Shown: in pieces, positions 1 to 9,199 of the stretch | Layout: every line of letters begins with the position of its first letter | How positions within the stretch are numbered: position 1 is the stretch's first letter | Source: Pusillimonas sp. | Lineage (GTDB): Bacteria > Pseudomonadota > Gammaproteobacteria > Burkholderiales > Burkholderiaceae_B | Direction: 5' to 3' | DNA length: 64,000 nucleotides | Assembly (NCBI RefSeq): GCF_029263785.1 | Contig: NZ_JAJUFE010000005.1 | Span: 51,174-115,173, forward strand | The notes under the pieces: model-generated | The model's database searches: none | Seen by the model: the letters and a program-made list of their open reading frames with translations, nothing else | What the model was told of the DNA's origin: nothing | Made by a program: the position numbers and the translations under genes

Positions 1-180
1 GTGGGCCTGCTGTACATGAATCTCATCAACCTGTCTCGAGGCTGGATAGGTAATGGACAGCTTAGCTTCGGCCTGGGCGTTTGGCTGGTACACGGAGTGT
101 TTGCCGCCCTGATGGCATTCATGATGTGGCGTAAATTACGCATCAAGGCTCCCAGGCAAACCCCTGTCCCCGCTGATTGA
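1..180 (+). CDS. lptF: LptF-type LPS export ABC transporter permease, C-terminal fragment
   Basis: This is the last 59 codons of a gene that enters the window from the left, in frame with the first base. The peptide reads through LLYMNLINLSRGWIGNG, then a hydrophobic helix, then a short basic tail ending PVPAD. In LptF/LptG proteins the last transmembrane helices are followed by such a short cytoplasmic end, and the phrase YxNLINLS is typical of betaproteobacterial LptF. The protein would be an inner-membrane subunit of the LptB2FG complex that extracts lipopolysaccharide. Only the end is visible, so LptG or a relative cannot be excluded. Confidence 0.6.
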   Translation: MGLLYMNLINLSRGWIGNGQLSFGLGVWLVHGVFAALMAFMMWRKLRIKAPRQTPVPAD

Positions 181-311
181 TCTTGGCTATGTTGAAGTCA
201 AAATCGGCTATCTATGGGCAACTTCGGCAAACCTGCCCCGATTCATAGTGCCGTATCCCATCACGACGGAAGCGGGCGCACAGTTGCCATATGTATATAT
301 CCAAAAATAAT

Positions 312-339
312 TTGGAGTTGGTTTTATATTACTTATAAT
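312..339 (+). promoter_or_regulatory. Probable cysB promoter (TTGGAG - 16 bp - TATAAT)
   Basis: A perfect -10 hexamer TATAAT lies at 334-339 with TTGGAG at 312-317, a 16-bp spacer. Transcription would begin near 345-348, only about 20 bases before the cysB ATG at 367. No Shine-Dalgarno sequence is visible in that short leader. The rest of 181-311 holds no gene that I can see. Confidence 0.6.
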
Positions 340-365
340 GGATAGGTCTAAACCGGTCTATCCAT
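338..365. promoter_or_regulatory. Inverted repeat over the cysB -10 and leader
   Basis: ATGGATAG at 338-345 and CTATCCAT at 358-365 are perfect 8-bp inverted arms separated by 12 bp. The left arm overlaps the -10 box and the right arm ends one base before the ATG of cysB. It could be an operator (autoregulation is known for CysB in enterics) or a leader hairpin. The spacing differs from described CysB sites, so its role is inference. Confidence 0.45.
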
Positions 366-366
366 C

Positions 367-1329
367 ATGAACCTGCAACAGTTCCGATTCGTACGTGAAA
401 CCATCCGTCGCAACTTCAATCTTACAGAAGCGGCGCGTGCGCTGTTCACTTCTCAGCCAGGGGTGTCCAAGTCCATCATCGAATTCGAGGATGAACTCGG
501 CATCAAGATCTTCGAGCGCCACGGCAAGCGAATCAAAGGGTTGACCAAGCCGGGTGCGGTGGTGGCGCAGGTCATTGACCGCATCATGCGTGAAGTGGAC
601 AACCTGAAGAAGGTCAGCGACGAATTCGCGCATCGGGACGAGGGCGGGGTGGTCATAGGCTGCACGCACGCGCAAGCCCGCTATATCCTGCCCAAGGTCA
701 TACCCGCCTTTCGCGAGCGTTTTCCCAAGGTTCGAGTTTCCCTGGCAGAAGGTAATCCGCCCACGCTGGCTCAGATGGTGCTTCATGAGCAGGCCGATCT
801 TGCCATAGCAACGGAGTCCTTGGCCCGAACCCCGGGCCTGGCCACCCTGCCAGTGTACTCATGGGATCACGTCATCGTGATCCGGCCGGATCATCCGTTG
901 GCCGAGCTCACGTCCAGCGAAGCAAGGTCAATTTCCCTGGAGCAACTGGCCGAATATCCGATCATCACCTACGACCGACAGTTTTCGGGTCGCTGCACCA
1001 TTGATGAAGTTTTTGCCGCGGCCGGCATCACGCCTGATATTGTGCTTGAGGCGATCGATGCCGATATCATCAAGACCTATGTTGATGTCGGTCTGGGTGT
1101 GGGCATTATTGCCGGCATGGCCTTTGACCCCCGCCGTGACAAGGGGATGGTGGGAATTCCCGCCGGCCATCTTTTCGGGACGCACACCACAAGGGTAGCG
1201 GTAAAGTCAGGCGTGTTCCTGCGCGATTATGTATACGTCTTGCTTGAAATGCTGTCGCCCGAGCTGAGCCGTGATGTGGTCCAGGAAGCCGTCGACTCCG
1301 AACCCTTGCGCCAGGTAGTCAACGGTTAG
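367..1329 (+). CDS. cysB: CysB-type LysR transcriptional regulator
   Basis: A 320-residue LysR-family regulator, close to the 324 residues of enteric CysB. The N-terminal winged helix-turn-helix covers about residues 3-60 (LTEAARALFTSQPGVSKSI). The effector domain begins near residue 92 with CTHAQARYILP at 99-109, matching the TTHTQARY segment that binds N-acetylserine or sulfate in CysB. Family members activate sulfur-assimilation genes. The ATG at 367 fits the family start, though it has no Shine-Dalgarno sequence and the leader is very short. No cys structural gene lies next to it. Confidence is high for the family, and moderate for the exact effector because Cbl-like paralogues exist. Confidence 0.88.
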   Translation: MNLQQFRFVRETIRRNFNLTEAARALFTSQPGVSKSIIEFEDELGIKIFERHGKRIKGLTKPGAVVAQVIDRIMREVDNLKKVSDEFAHRDEGGVVIGCTHAQARYILPKVIPAFRERFPKVRVSLAEGNPPTLAQMVLHEQADLAIATESLARTPGLATLPVYSWDHVIVIRPDHPLAELTSSEARSISLEQLAEYPIITYDRQFSGRCTIDEVFAAAGITPDIVLEAIDADIIKTYVDVGLGVGIIAGMAFDPRRDKGMVGIPAGHLFGTHTTRVAVKSGVFLRDYVYVLLEMLSPELSRDVVQEAVDSEPLRQVVNG

Positions 1330-1370
1330 ACCTTCAGGCCGGCTGTGGTGGTGTAAGGCGACCCTCCAAA

Positions 1371-1417
1371 AATAAGAATGATTCCTATTGACTATATAGA
1401 TAAGAATGATTATCGTT
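1371..1417. promoter_or_regulatory. Two adjacent Fur-box-like sites
   Basis: AATAAGAATGATTCCTATT (1371-1389) and GATAAGAATGATTATCGTT (1399-1417) both resemble the Fur consensus GATAATGATAATCATTATC. The second is the better match. They lie 33 bp upstream of the DUF2325 gene, whose Shine-Dalgarno GGAGAG is at 1439-1444. This suggests iron-dependent repression of that gene. The sites are read directly; Fur binding is inferred. Confidence 0.7.
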
Positions 1418-1449
1418 ACGGAGACGATTGAATATCGGGGAGAGTCTTC

Positions 1450-1782
1450 ATGACGCAAACGTTCAGCGCAGTTGTGGTCGGAGCCGATCGCCTAGGCAAT
1501 ATTCCGGAGTTGCTGAAGGGTCACAATATTGCCATCAAGCAGCACATCAGCGGGCGAGACCCCGCGCATCAAAAGAAAACGTTGCAGCTTCCCTCGGGCA
1601 CTGATCTGTTGATCTTATTGACCGATTTCCTGGGTCACAATGTAATGAAAACCTTCCGCGCCGCCGCGCAGCGTTCTGGGGTCAGGGTGTTGGTGTGCCG
1701 GCGCTCTGTCTGCTGCATGAAGCGGGCCTTGACTCAAAGCGGGTACTGCGAAGCATGCCCGACGAGAAGCGCTGCGCGCTAG
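1450..1782 (+). CDS. DUF2325 domain protein
   Basis: A 110-residue protein that opens with a Rossmann-like strand (SAVVVGADRLGNIPELL) and continues with a hydrophobic segment (TDLLILLTDFLGHNVM), both typical of DUF2325. Near the C-terminus there are clustered cysteines (VCRRSVCCMKRAL and YCEACP), which could bind metal. A good Shine-Dalgarno sequence (GGAGAG) precedes the ATG. No biochemical role is established for the family that I know of. The two Fur-like sites just upstream point to expression under iron limitation. It converges on the NlpC/P60 gene with a 29-bp gap. Confidence 0.75.
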   Translation: MTQTFSAVVVGADRLGNIPELLKGHNIAIKQHISGRDPAHQKKTLQLPSGTDLLILLTDFLGHNVMKTFRAAAQRSGVRVLVCRRSVCCMKRALTQSGYCEACPTRSAAR

Positions 1783-1811
1783 CAGCGATTCATTGGCGCA
1801 GTAACAGCTAA

Positions 1812-2465
1812 TTATTTGGAGCCGGTCGCAGATGCCACCAGACGACGGGCTCCGTTATAGCGCTTGCGCCAGTACGATGCCGTCATGTCTTCGATACGTA
1901 CCACGGCCCCCGTTCGGGGCGCATGGACAAATTTGTGGTTGCCCAAGTAAATGCCGACATGAGAAAACCGGGCACCGCGCGTATTGAAGAAGACCAGATC
2001 TCCGCGCTTTAGCTCGGATTTTTTGACCGAGATTCCGTGACGTGCAATATCGGCAGAACGGCGAGGGAGTTTCAGGCCCAGGGATTTCTCGGCGGCATAG
2101 CTGACGAGCCCGCTGCAATCGAAACCGGTGCTGGGGGATTCGCCGCCATACTTGTATTTGGTACCGAGCAGGCCCAATGCCGTGCCGACCATTGTTTGTG
2201 TGCGAGGCTCGGCGCTGTATCCGCCACGGGCCCGATTGAATTCGGGGCTGGCCAGCCAGGCACCCAGCGGGTCGGATTTGGTTCTGGAAAGATAGCTGTC
2301 GCGAACAATGAGGTGATGCGAATCGTTGTCGGCGTACTGCTGGGAATCGGGATTGGTGGCGCATCCCACAAGCGCCAGGGTGGAGCTCACTAGCAGGACC
2401 TTGCCTGCGCGCCATAGACTACGAGTGGTGAGCTTCGGAATCGATGGAGTGAGTTGAGGCGGCAT
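1812..2465 (-). CDS. NlpC/P60 family (C40) peptidoglycan hydrolase lipoprotein
   Basis: A 217-residue lipoprotein. The signal peptide ends in the lipobox LVGC with the lipidated cysteine at position 35. The NlpC/P60 domain spans about residues 92-210, with catalytic Cys117 in FDCSGLV, His169 in SHVGIYLG and a third polar position at His181. Such enzymes cleave gamma-D-glutamyl-meso-diaminopimelate bonds in peptidoglycan (MepS/Spr type). It should be anchored to the inner face of the outer membrane. Residues 36-90 form a low-complexity linker. It is monocistronic and convergent with the DUF2325 gene. Confidence 0.88.
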   Translation of the reverse strand: MPPQLTPSIPKLTTRSLWRAGKVLLVSSTLALVGCATNPDSQQYADNDSHHLIVRDSYLSRTKSDPLGAWLASPEFNRARGGYSAEPRTQTMVGTALGLLGTKYKYGGESPSTGFDCSGLVSYAAEKSLGLKLPRRSADIARHGISVKKSELKRGDLVFFNTRGARFSHVGIYLGNHKFVHAPRTGAVVRIEDMTASYWRKRYNGARRLVASATGSK

Positions 2466-2831
2466 GAGTAACGAGATTTCCTGAAATATACGCGTTAACG
2501 TCGTAGATAGTTGGCCCTGCCCCGCAATGGGAAAGGTTCAAATAACCATAGACGCGCGAGAATCAAGCGCCCGGCCAAAAAAACTGCCCCGAGTTTAACG
2601 AAATGACTTTGGCAGGTAAAGCGAAGTTACAATTTAGTGGCCCAATTTACTTGACAGCAATGCCTGCCAATTTCGTGTAAATGACGAATCCGAATATGGC
2701 ATGATGTGGCCGAAATGGCGGAACAAAAGAGCGAGATAATCAAAAATCCAGTATGGAGACGGAAAATTGAACGTTGGAACGCACATTTTTGATCGTGCCG
2801 GCGCTGCGCGCCCAGAAGGCAGGCCTGGCTC
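2466..2831. other. Intergenic region between divergent NlpC/P60 and MFS genes
   Basis: A 366-bp gene-free spacer, relatively AT-rich in 2580-2770. A TTGACA hexamer is at 2651-2656, but the best -10 at normal spacing (CGTGTA at 2674-2679) is weak. I see no RNA gene. Promoters for both flanking genes presumably lie here. Confidence 0.5.
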
Positions 2832-4187
2832 ATGACCGGCCCGGTGTCGAATCCGCAGGTCGACTCCACCGACCCTTCGCGTCAGTTGCCTTCAGAGTCC
2901 GGCCTGTTTCGCAGTGCGCTCAAACCCGGTGTCAGCATGCGCGAGGTCTGGGCATGGGCCATGTACGACTTCGCCAATTCCGGGTATACCACTGTTGTCA
3001 TCACCACTGTATTTAGCACCTATTTTGTCGGTGTCGTGGCCGAAGGCCGCAGTTGGGCCACACTCGCCTTCACGATGGCACTGTCCCTGTCGTACCTGGT
3101 CATCATGCTCACCATGCCGAGTTTGGGAGCACGGGCCGATGCCCGTGCCGGAAAGCGCCGGCTCTTGTTCAGCAGCACTGCTGGATGCGTGGTAGCCACG
3201 GCACTATTGGCTTTGGCTGGCCCCGGGGATATCGCCCTGGCCCTGGTGCTCTTGGCCGTGTCCAACTATTGTTATTGCGTCGGCGAGTCGGTCGTGGCGG
3301 CCTTTCTTCCCGAAATGGCACGCCCGAACGCCCTGGGTCGCGTGTCTGGCTGGGGCTGGGGCTTTGGGTATTTTGGCGGAATGCTCACCCTGGGCTTGTC
3401 CTTGGGCCTGGTGGGCTGGGCATCTTCACGTGGTGCCGAAGCGCAGCAATACGTTCCGTATGTCATGCTGCTGACCGCCTTCGTGTTTGCAGTGGCGGCC
3501 GTTCCTTCTTTCATGTTTTTGCGCGAGCGCAGCGCGCCTAATAATCGGCCTGCCCTGGGTTGGCTGAAGCGCCTGGCGCAAGCCTGGCACGAAACCGGGC
3601 AGCATTTCAAGGACTTCCGTCTTCTGCTCATTTGTGGGGCCTTCTATCACGCAGGCATCTCGGTAGTCGTGACCCTGGCGGCAGTTTACGCCAATCAGGC
3701 AATGGGCTTCACCATGGCTCAAACCATGGTTCTGGTGTTCACCGTCAATATCGCGGCGGCAGCGGGCGCACTGACGTTCGGCCACTTTCAAGACCGGGTG
3801 GGCCACAAGAGGGCATTGACCATTACGTTGTTTGGCTGGATCGCCATGGTACTGGTGGCGTATTCGGCCGTGCAGGTCTGGGTCTTCTGGATTGCTGCTA
3901 CGCTGGCCGGCCTATGCATGGGTACGAGTCAGAGCGCCGGCCGGGCCATGGTTGGAGGGCTGGCGCCCACACGTCGGCTGGCAGAGTTCTACTCTCTTTG
4001 GACTTTTGCCACGCAGCTTGCCGCTGTTGTCGGGCCATTAAGTTATGGCGTGGTCACCTGGGTCACCGACGGCAATCATCGACTTGCGCTACTGATTACA
4101 GGCCTGTTTTTTGTAGCCGGTCTGATCGTGCTTACCCGACTCGACTTTGCGCGAGGAGCGCGTGTGCGCGATACTGTACCCCTGTAA
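2832..4187 (+). CDS. MFS transporter, UMF1 family
   Basis: A 451-residue membrane protein with about 11-12 hydrophobic segments. The motif WAMYDFANSGYTTVV near residue 41 is the hallmark of the UMF1 (Atg22-like) branch of the major facilitator superfamily, and the GWGWGFGYFGG segment near residue 175 is also typical. The substrate is unknown; eukaryotic Atg22 relatives export amino acids from the vacuole. The first 35 residues are soluble. The ATG has only a weak Shine-Dalgarno (AGGC). The gene lies 61 bp upstream of acs on the same strand, so co-transcription is possible but unproven. Confidence 0.83.
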   Translation: MTGPVSNPQVDSTDPSRQLPSESGLFRSALKPGVSMREVWAWAMYDFANSGYTTVVITTVFSTYFVGVVAEGRSWATLAFTMALSLSYLVIMLTMPSLGARADARAGKRRLLFSSTAGCVVATALLALAGPGDIALALVLLAVSNYCYCVGESVVAAFLPEMARPNALGRVSGWGWGFGYFGGMLTLGLSLGLVGWASSRGAEAQQYVPYVMLLTAFVFAVAAVPSFMFLRERSAPNNRPALGWLKRLAQAWHETGQHFKDFRLLLICGAFYHAGISVVVTLAAVYANQAMGFTMAQTMVLVFTVNIAAAAGALTFGHFQDRVGHKRALTITLFGWIAMVLVAYSAVQVWVFWIAATLAGLCMGTSQSAGRAMVGGLAPTRRLAEFYSLWTFATQLAAVVGPLSYGVVTWVTDGNHRLALLITGLFFVAGLIVLTRLDFARGARVRDTVPL

Positions 4188-4248
4188 GCGTCCAGTCAGT
4201 GTAGACGGTTATTAAGTCTATGGGACAAACCAAAAATAGGAGTCAGTC

Positions 4249-6228
4249 ATGTCAAGTGCGGTCGAATCAGTCCTGGTCGAAAAGCGCGTTTTTCAACCCT
4301 TCAAGGCCCTTGTAGAACAGGCAAACATATCGGGTATGGATGCCTACCGGGCCTTATGCGACGAAGCAGAAAAGTCGCCGGACGAATTCTGGAGCCGCCT
4401 GGCGCGAGAAAACCTGCTCTGGGACAAGCCGTTTTCCACTGTATTGGACGAGTCGGACGCACCGTTCTACAAATGGTTTTCTGATGGTGAACTAAACGTT
4501 TCAGCCAACTGCCTGGACAAGCATCTCGACACGCCGACCGCCGATAAGACGGCGATTATTTTTGAGTCGGACGATGGCAAGGTCACGAAGATAACGTACC
4601 GCGAGCTTCACGCCCGCGTCTGCGAATTTGCCAACGGTATCAAGTCTCTGGGCTACAAGGCCGGAGAACGCGCCATTATCTATTTGCCCATGTCCATTGA
4701 GGCAGTGGTTGCCATGCAGGCCTGCGCGCGTCTGGGCATTGTTCATTCCGTTGTATTCGGCGGGTTCTCGGCCAGAAGTCTCAATGATCGTATCGTTGAT
4801 GTCGGGGCCACCCTGGTCATTACGGCCGACGAGCAATTGCGCGGTGGCCGAGCCATCCCTCTCAAGCCGGCCGTCGATGAAGCCTTTGGCATGGGCGGGT
4901 GCGACGCAATCCGCCATGTAATTGTCTATCGTCGAACCGGCGGCACGATCGACTGGACAGAAGGACGCGATCTATGGATGCACGACCTCTGCCAAGGGCA
5001 GCCCACCACCTGCGAGGCGGTACCCGTCAATGCCGAGCATCCGCTATTCATTCTGTATACGTCAGGGTCCACGGGCAAGCCCAAGGGCGTGCAACATGCA
5101 TCGGCGGGTTTCCTGTTGTGGGCATTGCTGACCACCAAATGGACGTTTGACGCCAAGGACACCGATGTGTATTGGTGTACGGCCGACGTGGGCTGGGTCA
5201 CCGGTCATACTTACATTACTTACGGGCCTCTGGCGGCGGGGCTGACTCAGATTGTGTTCGAGGGTGTACCGACCTATCCCGATGCCGGCCGATTCTGGGA
5301 GATGATCCAGCGCCACAAGGTCACGGTGTTTTACACGGCTCCCACAGCCATCCGCTCCCTGACCAAGGCGGCTGAAACCAACGCCGACGTGCATCCGCGC
5401 CGGTACGATCTGAGCAGCCTGCGCATTATTGGTTCGGTGGGCGAGCCCATCAACCCCGAGGCCTGGATGTGGTACTACACCAATGTTGGTGGCGAACGCT
5501 GCCCGGTGCTGGATACCTGGTGGCAGACCGAAACCGGTGGTCACATGATCGCTCCCCTGCCGGGTGCTACACCGCTTAAACCGGGTTCGTGCACATTGCC
5601 GTTACCGGGCATCGTAGCCGGTGTCGTCGATGAGGCCGGCAAGGATGTGGAGCCTGGCAAGGGTGGCTTCCTGGCTATCAAGCGCCCATGGCCGGGCATG
5701 ATCCGCACGGTATGGGGCGACCCCGAGCGATTCAAGAGCAGCTATTTCCCCCCCGAGCTCAAGGGCTATTATCTTGCCGGCGACAGTGCACAGCGCGACA
5801 CCGACGGCTATTTTTGGATCATGGGGCGCGTCGACGACGTCCTGAACGTCTCGGGTCATCGTCTGGGCACCATGGAAGTCGAATCGGCGCTGGTCTCTCA
5901 TCCACTGGTGGCCGAGGCTGCCGTGGTTGGGCGGCCCGATAGCACGACCGGCGAGGCTGTGGTGGCGTTTGTCGTGCTCAAGCGCGATCTGCCTCAAGGT
6001 GAAGAGGCTGTTGAAATCGCCAAGCAACTGCGCGATTGGGTGGCGCATGAAATCGGACCAATCGCCAAGCCTCGCGACATCCGGTTTGGCGAGAACCTGC
6101 CGAAAACCCGTTCCGGCAAGATTATGCGTCGCCTGCTCCGGGTAGTAGCCAAGGGCGAAGAAGTGACCCAGGATGTGTCCACGCTCGAGAATCCTGCGAT
6201 CTTGAACCAGCTTTCACAATCTGTTTGA
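4249..6228 (+). CDS. acs: Acetyl-CoA synthetase (AMP-forming)
   Basis: A 659-residue enzyme, the usual length for Acs. It converts acetate, ATP and CoA to acetyl-CoA, AMP and pyrophosphate. The P-loop [12 protein letters not shown] sits near residue 268, the A5-type motif [10 protein letters not shown] near residue 423, the hinge and A8 region [16 protein letters not shown] near residue 526, and the C-terminal [11 protein letters not shown] places the catalytic lysine at 624. That lysine is the classic site of Pat/CobB acetylation control. The Shine-Dalgarno AGGAG is about 7 bases before the ATG. The enzyme feeds the TCA cycle during growth on acetate. Confidence 0.96.
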   Translation: MSSAVESVLVEKRVFQPFKALVEQANISGMDAYRALCDEAEKSPDEFWSRLARENLLWDKPFSTVLDESDAPFYKWFSDGELNVSANCLDKHLDTPTADKTAIIFESDDGKVTKITYRELHARVCEFANGIKSLGYKAGERAIIYLPMSIEAVVAMQACARLGIVHSVVFGGFSARSLNDRIVDVGATLVITADEQLRGGRAIPLKPAVDEAFGMGGCDAIRHVIVYRRTGGTIDWTEGRDLWMHDLCQGQPTTCEAVPVNAEHPLFILYTSGSTGKPKGVQHASAGFLLWALLTTKWTFDAKDTDVYWCTADVGWVTGHTYITYGPLAAGLTQIVFEGVPTYPDAGRFWEMIQRHKVTVFYTAPTAIRSLTKAAETNADVHPRRYDLSSLRIIGSVGEPINPEAWMWYYTNVGGERCPVLDTWWQTETGGHMIAPLPGATPLKPGSCTLPLPGIVAGVVDEAGKDVEPGKGGFLAIKRPWPGMIRTVWGDPERFKSSYFPPELKGYYLAGDSAQRDTDGYFWIMGRVDDVLNVSGHRLGTMEVESALVSHPLVAEAAVVGRPDSTTGEAVVAFVVLKRDLPQGEEAVEIAKQLRDWVAHEIGPIAKPRDIRFGENLPKTRSGKIMRRLLRVVAKGEEVTQDVSTLENPAILNQLSQSV

Positions 6229-6311
6229 TTGTTGCCGGCCATGCCGGAGAATGAGCGAGCCAGGTTCGCTCTGTTGCCGGCACCAAACGGACAATAAGGA
6301 ATTTTCGGACC

Positions 6312-6338
6312 GGGCCGGGTAGCATGGCTACCCGGCCC
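6312..6338 (+). other. GC-rich hairpin between acs and the EamA gene
   Basis: GGGCCGGGTAGC pairs perfectly with GCTACCCGGCCC around an ATG triloop. It has no T tract, so it is not a canonical intrinsic terminator. It ends 5-7 bases before the ribosome-binding region of the next gene and may stabilise the acs 3' end or modulate readthrough. Confidence 0.5.
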
Positions 6339-6343
6339 AACTT

Positions 6344-7258
6344 ATGGGAGTGGGGGTGAATAAAGCGCAGTCTGATCGTGCCGCCTTGATGTGGATGGCG
6401 GTGACAGTGTTGATATGGGGTAGTGGCTGGGTCATGATGAAGGCGCTGGCGCAGCGCATCGGTCCGTTCGACCTGGTGGCATTGCGATATGCGGTGGGGT
6501 TTGTGACCTTGCTGGTTATTGTTCTGGCTCTGCGGCGTCCGCTCAAATTCCCTCCTTTCTGGTTCACGATCGGCATCGCGGTGTTTCAGACAACGGCATA
6601 CCAGTGTCTGGTTCAAATGGCGCTGGTTGCCGGAGGCACGGGGCGGGTCGTCATGGTGGCATACACCATGCCTTTCTGGGTGGCGTTGTTTGCATGGGCC
6701 GTCATTGGCGACCGGCCCACGCGGCGGCATTGGATAGGTTTTATTCCAGCAGCTGTGGGGCTGACCGTGGTCATACAGCCGTGGCAGGGTCTGGGCGGGA
6801 TCATTCCTTCCTTGCTGGCTCTTGGCGGTGGCATGTCCTGGGCCCTGGGTACCTTGTTCAGCAAGATGATGTTTCAGCGCAGTCGGCCCGATGTGCTCAG
6901 TCTGACCATGTGGCAGTTGCTTCTTGGCACCCTGCTGGCGCTGCCATTTGGATGGCTGATCCCTCAACCCACCATCGTTTGGGACGGCGAAGCTGTATTG
7001 GGCATACTTTATCTGGGTGTGATGTCGTCGGCTGCCGCCTGGGGGCTGTGGCTGATGGTTGTGAGTCGAATCCACCCGACCGTGGCGGGAATGGCCGGGC
7101 TGGGCGTACCGGTGGTCGCCGTCATTGGTGCCTGGATCGTCCTTGGCGAGCGTCCGGAGCCCCTCGAACAGATCGGCATGTTGTTGATGATGGTCGGACT
7201 TGTCATCGTATCGTGGACGCCCAAGGCCTCGTCCGACAAAAAGCCCAGGAACGCATGA
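6344..7258 (+). CDS. EamA/DMT family transporter
   Basis: A 304-residue (or 300-residue) membrane protein with ten hydrophobic helices arranged as two EamA repeats, about residues 10-140 and 160-295. The opening WGSGWVMMKAL and the closing ERPEPLEQIGMLLMMVGLVIV are typical of the drug/metabolite transporter superfamily. Members export amino acids, metabolites or drugs; the substrate here is unknown. Two starts compete. ATG 6344 has no Shine-Dalgarno. In-frame GTG 6356 has GGGAG at 6346-6350, which makes the shorter form attractive. It converges on the ETF dehydrogenase gene. Confidence 0.82.
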   Translation: MGVGVNKAQSDRAALMWMAVTVLIWGSGWVMMKALAQRIGPFDLVALRYAVGFVTLLVIVLALRRPLKFPPFWFTIGIAVFQTTAYQCLVQMALVAGGTGRVVMVAYTMPFWVALFAWAVIGDRPTRRHWIGFIPAAVGLTVVIQPWQGLGGIIPSLLALGGGMSWALGTLFSKMMFQRSRPDVLSLTMWQLLLGTLLALPFGWLIPQPTIVWDGEAVLGILYLGVMSSAAAWGLWLMVVSRIHPTVAGMAGLGVPVVAVIGAWIVLGERPEPLEQIGMLLMMVGLVIVSWTPKASSDKKPRNA

Positions 7259-7266
7259 CGTAAAAA

Positions 7267-7308
7267 CACCCCAAATAGCCTGGCTGGAAGAATCAGCTAT
7301 TTGGGGTG
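7267..7308. terminator. Bidirectional hairpin between convergent genes
   Basis: CACCCCAAATAGC (7267-7279) and GCTATTTGGGGTG (7296-7308) form a perfect 13-bp stem around a 16-base loop. It lies between the stop codons of the EamA gene (plus) and the ETF dehydrogenase gene (minus). On the minus strand the stem is followed by TTTTTA, so it can serve that gene best; the plus side lacks a T tract. Confidence 0.7.
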
Positions 7309-7336
7309 CGTTCAGCCGGCGATACCGACAATTAGG

Positions 7337-8983
7337 CTACATGCCGTTGTAGACCGGGCCTTCACCGCCTTGAGGGGCCACCCACACAATATTCTGTGTA
7401 GGGTCCTTGATGTCGCAGGTCTTGCAGTGTACGCAGTTTTGCGCGTTGATCTGCAGGCGGTCCTTGCCGCTGTCATCCTTGATGAACTCATAGACGCCGG
7501 CCGGACAGTAGCGAGCCTCGGGTCCGCCGTACTTGGCCAGGTTGATTTCTACCGGCACCGACGGATCTTTCAACGTAAGGTGGATGGGCTCGTTTTCGTC
7601 GTGGTTGGTATTTGAAATAAACACCGAGCTCAGTCGATCGAATGTCAGTTTGCCGTCTGGCTTCGGGTATTCAATGCGGGCGCACTCAGAGGCTGGTTGC
7701 AAACAGGCATGGTCTGGCTTGTTGTGGCGCAAGGTCCAGGGCATCTTGCCTTTTAGCAGCCATTGCTCGATGCCTGTCATCAGGGTGCCGATAGTGCGAC
7801 CCTTCTTGAACCACTGCTTGAAGTTCCGCGCCTTGTTGAGTTCGGCATGCAGCCACGATTTCTCGAATGCCTCGGGGAAGGCACGCAGTTCATCGTGCTG
7901 TCGTCCGGCCGACAAGGCCTCGAACACCGCTTCGGCCGCCAGCGAACCACTCTTGATGGCAGCGTGGCTGCCTTTGATGCGTGACGCATTGAGGAAGCCC
8001 GCTTCGCAGCCGACCATTGCGCCACCCGGGAAGATCAGCTTGGGCAAGGAAAGCAGGCCGCCAGCGGTAAGCGAACGGGCACCGTAGGCGATGCGCTTGC
8101 CGCCTTCGAAAGTGGGGCGAATGGCCGGATGCGTCTTGAAGCGCTGAAATTCCTCGAAGGGCGACAGCCAGGGGTTGGCATAGTCCAGACCCACCACCAG
8201 GCCCACCACTACCAGGTTGTCTGACAGGTGATATAAGAACGAGCCGCCGTAGGTGTCGGAATCGAGCGGCCATCCAGATGTGTGCATGACCAGCCCGGGC
8301 TGCGACTGCGCGGGGTCGACTTCCCACATTTCCTTGATGCCGATGGCATAGCTTTGCGGGTTACGACCTTCATCGAGCTTGAAGCGTTCGATCAGCTGAC
8401 GACCCAATTGCCCGCGGGACCCCTCGGCAAAAAGCGTGTAGCGCGCATGCAGTTCCATACCTGGCTGGTAATTGGGTGTGTGTGAGCCGTCGCGTGCCAC
8501 ACCCATATCACCGGTTGCGACGCCCTTGACAGCACCATCTTCGGTATAAAGGACTTCTGCGGCTGCAAAACCCGGGAAAATCTCGACCCCCAGGGCTTCG
8601 GCCTGTTCACCTAGCCAGCGCGTGACATCACCCAGTCGGACGACGTAGTTTCCATGATTCTGGAAGCATTCCGGCAACAGCCAGTTTGGCGTGCTTCTTG
8701 CCCCTTTGGCAGTGAGGAACAGGAACTTGTCTTCTGTCACGGGAACGTGAAGGGGCGCGCCTTTGTCCTTCCAGTCAGGAATAAGCTCGTCGAGCGCCTT
8801 TGTGTCCATGACTGCGCCGGACAGAATATGTGCTCCGACCTCGGACCCTTTCTCGAGCACGCAGACACTGATTTCGCTTTGCCGCTGTGCGGCGAGCTGC
8901 TTGAGGCGGATGGCACTGGCAAGCCCTGCGGGGCCTGCTCCGACGATGACGACGTCATATTCCATTGATTCGCGCTCGGCCAT
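7337..8983 (-). CDS. etfD: Electron transfer flavoprotein-ubiquinone oxidoreductase
   Basis: A 548-residue flavo-iron-sulfur enzyme that passes electrons from reduced ETF to ubiquinone at the inner membrane. It links beta-oxidation and amino-acid dehydrogenases to respiration. The dinucleotide-binding motif GAGPAG is at residues 15-20. The C-terminal 4Fe-4S cluster ligands are Cys493 (CPAGVYEF) and Cys517, Cys520 and Cys523 (CVHCKTC), the full set for the family. The length and the conserved GGAMVGCEAGFLN region fit ETF-QO. GGAGA lies upstream of the ATG. The divergent thioesterase on the other side would be consistent with acyl-CoA metabolism. Confidence 0.95.
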   Translation of the reverse strand: MAERESMEYDVVIVGAGPAGLASAIRLKQLAAQRQSEISVCVLEKGSEVGAHILSGAVMDTKALDELIPDWKDKGAPLHVPVTEDKFLFLTAKGARSTPNWLLPECFQNHGNYVVRLGDVTRWLGEQAEALGVEIFPGFAAAEVLYTEDGAVKGVATGDMGVARDGSHTPNYQPGMELHARYTLFAEGSRGQLGRQLIERFKLDEGRNPQSYAIGIKEMWEVDPAQSQPGLVMHTSGWPLDSDTYGGSFLYHLSDNLVVVGLVVGLDYANPWLSPFEEFQRFKTHPAIRPTFEGGKRIAYGARSLTAGGLLSLPKLIFPGGAMVGCEAGFLNASRIKGSHAAIKSGSLAAEAVFEALSAGRQHDELRAFPEAFEKSWLHAELNKARNFKQWFKKGRTIGTLMTGIEQWLLKGKMPWTLRHNKPDHACLQPASECARIEYPKPDGKLTFDRLSSVFISNTNHDENEPIHLTLKDPSVPVEINLAKYGGPEARYCPAGVYEFIKDDSGKDRLQINAQNCVHCKTCDIKDPTQNIVWVAPQGGEGPVYNGM

Positions 8984-9199
8984 GTATATGGATCTCCCGT
9001 ATTAATTTCTGTCTTGTGGCAGCAGAAGCCGCGTCGCCCGCACGCGGGGCGATACATGAGCACAAGGATTTTATAAATAAAGCTTTAAGCTGATTGTATT
9101 GCAGACCGCCCCGGGGTGGGGGGGATGGGTCGCAAATGGCGCTATGCCGGCGTTATATACTGGGCCAATATTATTTTTTGACACCGAACGTTGGCCACT

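Noticed and set aside
6312..6338. Hairpin after acs as an intrinsic terminator
   Set aside because: No T tract follows, so I listed it as a plain hairpin.
6122..7075. 317-codon open frame on the minus strand opposite acs and the EamA gene
   Set aside because: The translation is rich in His, Gln and Pro, typical of a shadow frame, and has no motif.
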